A stretch of DNA of 11,320 nt. Source: Planctomycetota bacterium. Its GTDB lineage: Bacteria; Planctomycetota; Planctomycetia; Pirellulales; Pirellulaceae. The notes below the pieces were generated by a model. The model was given only the letters and a program-made list of their open reading frames with translations. It did no database searches and was not told the DNA's origin. Positions 8,357-11,320 of the stretch are shown in pieces. The position numbers were made by a program, and so were the translations under genes. Location of the stretch: contig JAJDEH010000420.1 of assembly GCA_029259935.1 (NCBI GenBank), positions 1 to 11,320 of the forward strand, read 5' to 3'. Numbering within the stretch: position 1 is the first letter of the stretch; each line of letters starts with the position of its first letter.

Positions 8357-9733
8357 TCAGAACAACTCGCGAATTGGTTCGGCTTCAATGAAACGAGTGG
8401 GCCGGCTGCCCGGACCGGGCATCGTGATTGTCTCTAGGTCGATGCCCATGCCGGCATAAACCGACGCCACCATCTCGGGCGGCAACACCGGCCGGTCGTG
8501 CGGGGCGGCGCCGATCTTGTCGGTCGAGCCGATCACTTGTCCGCCCTTGATGTTTCCACCGCACAGAAAATTCGTCCACGCCGAAGGATAGTGGTCTCGT
8601 CCGCCACGGGCGTTGAGTTTGGGTGTGCGGCCGAATTCGGTCAGCACCGCAATCACCGTCTCTTCCAGCAAGCCGCGTTGTTCCAGGTCTTCGACCAACG
8701 CCGTAAAGGCCCAATCGAATTGCGGGCACAACAGCCGCTCGTAATCGTAGTATGTATTATCCAACCCGCCGCCATCGGCGTGCATGTCCCAACACGAAAT
8801 GTTGAACACGGTGTCGAAGTGGTTCACGGTGACGAACCGCGAGCCGCGTTCGATCAGCCGCCGGGCCATCAGGCAGCTTTGCCCAAACGTGTTGCGGCCA
8901 TAGCGATCGCGCGTTTTGTCCGGTTCCTGAGACAGTTCAAAGGCCTTTTTCGTTTCGGGCGACGTAAGCAAGTCGAATGCTCGCTCGTAAGCCGTGTCGA
9001 ACTGGCGCGTTGTTTTCGTCTCGGTGCGACTTTGCAGATTGTCGATTTGCTTGAGCAAGTTCTTGCGCGCGTTAATGCGAAACTCGGTTTGGCCTTGTGG
9101 CGGCGCGAGATTGGCCACCCTGAAATCCTTATTGGCCGGATCGCCGCCAAGGAAGAAGGGCTCGTGCCCGCTGCCCAGATAGGCGGCCTTTTGGCCATGC
9201 GGCGTCGAGGTTCCCGTGTTGCCAATCTTGTCGGGCAGAATGATCGACGCCGGCAGATTGCTCTGCGGTCCAAACACGCGCGACACCACCGAACCCATGT
9301 ACGGCTGCGGATTGTTAGCGTTGAAGTCGTGGCCCGTCATCATCCACCGCTGGCCATTTTCGTGCGACGCGCCGGTCTTGTGATGCAGGCTGCGGACCAA
9401 GGCGACCTTGTCCATCATCCGCGCCATCAAGGGAAAATGTTCGCAGATTTGAATGCCGTTGACGTTGGTTTGGATCGGCTTGAACTTGCCGCGAATGTCC
9501 TCGGGCGCATCCGGCTTCATATCCCAGGTATCGACGTGTCCGGGCGAGCCGACCAGAAACAGCGTAATGCAATTCTTGATTTTGGCCTTGTTGTAGCCGC
9601 CCGCGCCGGTGGCTTCCAACTGCATCAGCGTGGGCAGCGCGAGCCCCGCCATGCCCGCCGCGCCGGCTTGCAGGAAACTACGGCGATTGACGCCGCTGCA
9701 CAAAGAAACTTTTTCGTTGCCGATATGAAGCAT
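8357..9733 (-). CDS. DUF1501 family protein, Tat-exported, alkaline-phosphatase-like fold (paralogue B)
   Basis: A 458-aa protein, upstream tandem partner of the DUF1501 gene at 6957-8333. My gapless hand alignment gives 356 of 458 identical residues. The Tat motif is NRRSFLQ (R17-R18), with Asn where paralogue A has Ser, followed by AGAAGMAGLALPTL. The same family segments are present: GSPGHVDTWDMKP, NHFDTVF with CWDMHADG, LTEFGRTPKLN and GGRDHYP, with all candidate metal-binding Asp and His residues kept, so neither copy looks decayed. It ends in EAEPIRELF. The start has only a weak purine stretch upstream (AAAGA about 10 bases before the ATG), but matches paralogue A's N-terminus residue for residue (MLHIGNE). 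Reaction unknown; a hydrolase or binding role in the periplasm is inferred from the fold. Confidence 0.92.
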   Translation of the reverse strand: MLHIGNEKVSLCSGVNRRSFLQAGAAGMAGLALPTLMQLEATGAGGYNKAKIKNCITLFLVGSPGHVDTWDMKPDAPEDIRGKFKPIQTNVNGIQICEHFPLMARMMDKVALVRSLHHKTGASHENGQRWMMTGHDFNANNPQPYMGSVVSRVFGPQSNLPASIILPDKIGNTGTSTPHGQKAAYLGSGHEPFFLGGDPANKDFRVANLAPPQGQTEFRINARKNLLKQIDNLQSRTETKTTRQFDTAYERAFDLLTSPETKKAFELSQEPDKTRDRYGRNTFGQSCLMARRLIERGSRFVTVNHFDTVFNISCWDMHADGGGLDNTYYDYERLLCPQFDWAFTALVEDLEQRGLLEETVIAVLTEFGRTPKLNARGGRDHYPSAWTNFLCGGNIKGGQVIGSTDKIGAAPHDRPVLPPEMVASVYAGMGIDLETITMPGPGSRPTRFIEAEPIRELF

Positions 9734-9775
9734 GTTGTGAATCTTTGCAGGACGGTTGCTTTAAGGCGGGGCGGG

Positions 9776-10078
9776 TCAGATCGAGTACGAGACGGCATTC
9801 GAAATGTCGATAAACTTGCTCTCGATGAACTCGCCGTCCTTTTTCTTGTAGTTGACGTACTTCCACATCTGCAGCACGACTTCATACTTGCCGGGCGTCT
9901 TTTCCGGATGCTCGTAGCTCGCATCGGCACGGGCTGGCGGCGTGGCGATGACTTTACCGTCTCGTTTGATCTGCCATTGCAGCCGCAGTCCCCAATCGTG
10001 GGTCACGTCGCTTCGAATGAGCTTTTGGCCTTCCAGACGAATTTCAGCTTTGGGGTCGCCTTCAAACTTCTGATCCAT
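9776..10078 (-). CDS. small hypothetical protein, first gene of the DUF1501 operon, predicted beta-sandwich
   Basis: A 100-aa protein that I do not recognise by name. It has no signal peptide and no membrane segment. Alternating polar and hydrophobic stretches such as LRLQWQIKRDGKVIA and a TPGKYEVVLQMWKYV segment near 61-75 resemble the strands of an Ig, fibronectin or PKD-like beta-sandwich, and the chain ends with KFIDISNAVSYSI. A GAAGGT Shine-Dalgarno at 10087-10092 lies eight bases before the ATG. It is followed after 42 bases by the first DUF1501 gene, so it is the promoter-proximal gene of the set. With no leader it should stay in the cytoplasm unless carried out with a Tat substrate. 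A chaperone, assembly or substrate-binding accessory role for the DUF1501 proteins is only a guess. Confidence 0.8.
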   Translation of the reverse strand: MDQKFEGDPKAEIRLEGQKLIRSDVTHDWGLRLQWQIKRDGKVIATPPARADASYEHPEKTPGKYEVVLQMWKYVNYKKKDGEFIESKFIDISNAVSYSI

Positions 10079-10103
10079 AGCATCGCACCTTCATATACAA
10101 GTG

Positions 10104-10125
10104 GCCGGTCAGTGAGAAAACCGGC
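10104..10125 (-). promoter_or_regulatory. leader hairpin upstream of the first operon gene
   Basis: GCCGGT and ACCGGC form a perfect 6-bp stem with a 10-base loop, ending 12 bases before the Shine-Dalgarno of the 100-aa protein. It lies in the predicted 5' leader. No riboswitch class is recognisable. A role in initiation or stability is possible but unproven. Confidence 0.35.
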
Positions 10126-10163
10126 GGGCGGGTAGGTTGTTGCAGGCAGGGGTAGGTGATGGA

Positions 10164-10184
10164 GTCCCACTGTGTGGGTGGGAC
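10164..10184 (-). promoter_or_regulatory. palindrome at predicted transcription start (operator or 5' stem-loop)
   Basis: GTCCCAC and GTGGGAC form a perfect 7-bp inverted repeat around a 7-base spacer. Its right edge coincides with the transcription start predicted from the TATAAT at 10190-10195. It could therefore be a repressor site covering +1, or the first nucleotides of the mRNA folding into a protective 5' hairpin. GTGGGAC-type motifs may also belong to a dispersed planctomycete intergenic repeat. Confidence 0.5.
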
Positions 10185-10189
10185 GCTTG

Positions 10190-10219
10190 ATTATAAGCCA
10201 ACATGCCGCGAATTCACAA
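10190..10219 (-). promoter_or_regulatory. candidate sigma-70 promoter of the DUF1501/DUF1549 operon
   Basis: On the minus strand there is a perfect TATAAT at 10190-10195. An 18-base spacer separates it from TTGTGA at 10214-10219, which matches four of six bases of the -35 consensus. The predicted start is near 10183-10184, giving a leader of about 105 bases before the 100-aa protein gene. This is a consensus match only. Confidence 0.5.
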
Positions 10220-10337
10220 ACGAAATCGCCTCGGGATCTTGTTAATCGGTGAATGGGGGATCGCCTGCGTCACGCCGGGGCGGCAAGATGAGGCGGTGGT
10301 CCTGGAATTGAGTTTGCCAACGATTCGACCGCATCGA

Positions 10338-10366
10338 TTGGCGCGGTGATCTGGAGAGCGGATAAT
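10338..10366 (+). promoter_or_regulatory. candidate promoter of the sigma-like/membrane gene
   Basis: TTGGCG (10338-10343) and GATAAT (10361-10366) are separated by 17 bases, matching four and five of six consensus bases. The predicted start near 10373 gives a leader of about 23 bases to the ATG at 10396. It would leave the in-frame TTG at 10375 almost at the transcript end, which supports the ATG as the true start. Confidence 0.5.
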
Positions 10367-10395
10367 TCCATGTTTTGCGTAAAATTGTGCCACCG

Positions 10396-11148
10396 ATGGA
10401 CGAAACGTCACTAAGTCTACTCGCTCGAATCCAGCAATCGGACGATCCGGATTCCTGGAGCCGACTGGTTGACCTCTACACTCCCCAAATGCGGCGGTGG
10501 TTGCGCGATTACGAAGTGCAAGACGCCGACACCGATGATCTGATTCAAGAAGTGCTGACGGTCGTCGCGCGTGAACTGCCCAAGTTCGAACATAATCAGC
10601 GCGCCGGATCGTTTCGTAGTTGGCTGCGCAAGACGTTAGTGAATCGATTGCGGAATTTTTGGCGTGCGCGACAGCGTCAACCTGTGGCGAAAGGCTCAAG
10701 CAGCTTGTTCGAACGGCTCAATCAGCCACGGCCTTACGAGGAATTGCCCATGGGCGTGAAGTTTAGCATCCGGTCCGTGCTGGCCATTGTTGCCGTATTT
10801 GGCGTGATGCTTGCTATACTAAGGCCGTTGGGAACTTGGGGCGTAGTGGGCGCGGCTATTTCCGCCACCGTAATCGGGAGCGTGATCGTCTTTACTCGTC
10901 GCCTGAGCCTCGCTGCGATTTCCCTCGTCGTCGTCGGCACCGTGGTGGGCGCGGTTCTCGGGCCGGTCTGCTTTTTGCTGATGAGGTACTTAGTAGTGTA
11001 CAGATCCAATCCTGGCTTGAGAGGAATTTCACCCGAGGGCGACATCCTCGTCGCAATTTGTGGCGCAATCTGCGGCGTAATCTGTGGCGCATTGATCACT
11101 TCCCTGATTATGCACACAATGTCGCCGCCAAACGACTCAACCACCTGA
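10396..11148 (+). CDS. truncated ECF sigma factor (region 2) fused in frame to a four-helix membrane domain
   Basis: A 250-aa reading frame. It begins MDETSLSLLARIQ, as planctomycete ECF sigma factors do; an in-frame TTG seven codons earlier is less likely. Residues about 21-95 are sigma-70 region 2: DADTDDLIQEVLTVVARELPKF resembles region 2.2 (core RNA polymerase contact) and SFRSWLRKTLVNRLRNFWRAR resembles region 2.3-2.4 (-10 recognition). Normal relatives continue for about 70-80 residues through a region 4 helix-turn-helix. Here the similarity stops near residue 110, and M119 opens a hydrophobic domain with helices at about 127-143, 147-167, 171-200 and 216-240. No Shine-Dalgarno precedes the ATG. 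Either a deletion joined two genes, or this is a membrane-tethered regulator. Without region 4 it should not recognise -35 elements. It converges on the DUF1501 gene at the right edge. Confidence 0.7.
   Translation: MDETSLSLLARIQQSDDPDSWSRLVDLYTPQMRRWLRDYEVQDADTDDLIQEVLTVVARELPKFEHNQRAGSFRSWLRKTLVNRLRNFWRARQRQPVAKGSSSLFERLNQPRPYEELPMGVKFSIRSVLAIVAVFGVMLAILRPLGTWGVVGAAISATVIGSVIVFTRRLSLAAISLVVVGTVVGAVLGPVCFLLMRYLVVYRSNPGLRGISPEGDILVAICGAICGVICGALITSLIMHTMSPPNDSTT
10738..10743 (+). promoter_or_regulatory. internal Shine-Dalgarno before the membrane domain
   Basis: GAGGAA lies six bases before an in-frame ATG at 10750. It is the best Shine-Dalgarno-like site in this gene and sits exactly where sigma similarity ends and the membrane domain begins. 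It suggests that the membrane part was, or still is, translated on its own. Confidence 0.55.
10750..11148 (+). CDS. alternative: separate small membrane protein from the internal start
   Basis: Starting at the internal ATG gives a 132-aa protein opening MGVKFSIRSVLAIVAVFGVMLAIL. Planctomycete small membrane proteins commonly open like this (a short basic F-S-I/L-R stretch and then a first transmembrane helix). Four transmembrane segments are predicted by eye. Relative to the operon genes it uses several less common codons (ATA, CTA, AGG). No function is recognised. This entry is an alternative reading of the last part of the fusion frame, not an additional locus; both products could be made. 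Confidence 0.45.
   Translation: MGVKFSIRSVLAIVAVFGVMLAILRPLGTWGVVGAAISATVIGSVIVFTRRLSLAAISLVVVGTVVGAVLGPVCFLLMRYLVVYRSNPGLRGISPEGDILVAICGAICGVICGALITSLIMHTMSPPNDSTT
11053..11088 (+). repeat. three in-frame 12-base tandem repeats encoding (A/V)ICG
   Basis: Three consecutive 12-base units (gcaatttgtggc, gcaatctgcggc, gtaatctgtggc) encode AICG-AICG-VICG inside the last transmembrane helix of the membrane domain. They place a Cys-Gly pair every four residues, about one helix turn, so one face of the helix carries the cysteines and glycines. Confidence 0.8.
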
Positions 11149-11197
11149 ATTCGCTGCCGGGGTCTCGCCGCGCACAAGCACTTACGCAGTCGTCAGC

Positions 11198-11320
11198 CTA
11201 AATCAGTTCTCGAATCGGCTCCACGCCTGGGTCGATCAAGTACTGCGGGCGACCACGGAAATCGAACAAGCGCTCCGAGTTCAGATTGATGCCAAGGTTG
11301 TGGTAGAGCGTGGCGAACAC
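11198..11320 (-). CDS. DUF1501 family protein, C-terminal fragment (cut by window edge)
   Basis: Forty codons run in from the right edge to a TAG at 11198-11200. The encoded end reads [12 protein letters not shown], then RPQYLID and GVEPIRELI. This matches the usual last segment of DUF1501 proteins (a short helix with LGI followed by G/S-RP and an EPI-x-EL tail). It aligns with the ends of the two complete copies (MGIDLE, RPTRFIEAEPIRELF) but is clearly more distant. The rest, including any Tat signal, lies outside the window. It belongs to another minus-strand unit, convergent with the sigma-like gene after 49 bases in which I see no terminator. Confidence 0.85.
   Translation of the reverse strand: MFATLYHNLGINLNSERLFDFRGRPQYLIDPGVEPIRELI

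Larger units (their letters stand above)
6957..9733 (-). repeat. tandem gene duplication (two DUF1501 genes)
   Basis: Two direct, full-length gene copies of 1377 bases each are separated by 23 bases. The encoded proteins are the same length and align without a single gap. Identity is concentrated in the putative active-site segments (residues 51-60, 191-200, 301-310, 371-380 and 391-410 are identical). Differences cluster at 31-50, 121-145, 171-190, 201-210 and 241-270. This pattern fits an old duplication with both copies kept under selection rather than a recent one. Confidence 0.85.
10079..10395. other. divergent intergenic region between the operon and the sigma-like gene
   Basis: These 317 bases hold the probable start signals of both transcription units. 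Towards the operon (minus strand) there is a TATAAT, a palindrome at the predicted start, two copies of GGGTAGGT spaced exactly 20 bases apart (10130-10137 and 10150-10157), and a 6-bp hairpin just upstream of the first gene. Towards the sigma-like gene (plus strand) there is a TTGGCG-N17-GATAAT. A 48-codon ATG frame on the plus strand (10203-10349) is discussed among the findings but not accepted as a gene. Confidence 0.7.

Noticed and set aside
6876..8459. Long plus-strand open frame (about 527 codons) antisense to the 6957-8333 DUF1501 gene, with AGGAGG at 6868-6873 just before a GTG/TTG
   Set aside because: The translation is rich in Arg, His and Gln with no domain, and it mirrors a well-supported gene on the other strand. 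The AGGAGG also falls in the leader of the PPC gene, where on the mRNA it reads CCTCCT. Coincidence is the simplest account.
8498..10135. Plus-strand open frame of about 545 codons antisense to the 8357-9733 DUF1501 gene
   Set aside because: It lies opposite a clear coding gene, has low-complexity Arg/His-rich translation and no recognisable motif. It appears at the same place relative to its DUF1501 gene as the frame over the other paralogue, as expected from shared codon bias.
10214..10699. Minus-strand open frame overlapping the sigma-like gene
   Set aside because: The plus strand has unmistakable sigma region 2 motifs. The minus frame runs over the operon promoter and has no start signal or known domain.

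Overview
The window looks like a piece of a planctomycete chromosome, probably from the Pirellulales side of the phylum, although the order is a guess. The call rests on gene content: PSCyt1, PSCyt2/DUF1549, PSD1/DUF1553 and DUF1501 proteins with twin-arginine leaders, a PPC-domain surface protein and a planctomycete-type ECF sigma factor region. These families occur together in many copies almost only in Planctomycetes. Shine-Dalgarno sites are variable and often absent, which also fits. No rRNA, tRNA, CRISPR array, transposase or phage gene was seen.

Layout. Positions 1-139 hold no convincing gene. From 10078 down to 140 runs one minus-strand gene set, read in this order: a 100-aa protein without a leader (9776-10078); two tandem DUF1501 paralogues of exactly 458 aa each (8357-9733 and 6957-8333), about 78 percent identical by hand alignment; a 923-aa secreted TIG/PPC protein carrying a long alanine-rich helical insert (4082-6853); an 816-aa secreted Big2/cytochrome/DUF1549/DUF1553 protein (1627-4077); and a 480-aa secreted cytochrome c plus WD40 protein (140-1582). 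Gaps are 42, 23, 103, 4 and 44 bases, so a single operon is likely. A candidate promoter (TATAAT at 10190-10195) lies about 110 bases upstream of the first gene. The 103-base gap holds a pair of related hairpins.

To the right, a plus-strand gene (10396-11148) joins ECF sigma region 2 in frame to a four-helix membrane domain, with no sigma region 4. It has a plausible promoter (TTGGCG-N17-GATAAT) and an internal Shine-Dalgarno and ATG exactly where the membrane part begins. At the right edge, 11198-11320 is the C-terminal end of a third, more distant DUF1501 protein on the minus strand.

How the genes may work together: five of the six operon products have export signals (two Tat-type, three Sec-type). 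They combine two heme-type proteins, two alkaline-phosphatase-fold DUF1501 proteins and one adhesive or scaffold protein. This is the standard planctomycete DUF1501/DUF1549 set, whose biochemical role is not established. A periplasmic or cell-surface redox and hydrolase assembly is an inference. The least ordinary items are the sigma-membrane fusion, the helical insert in the PPC protein, the covarying hairpin pair and the palindrome at the predicted operon start.
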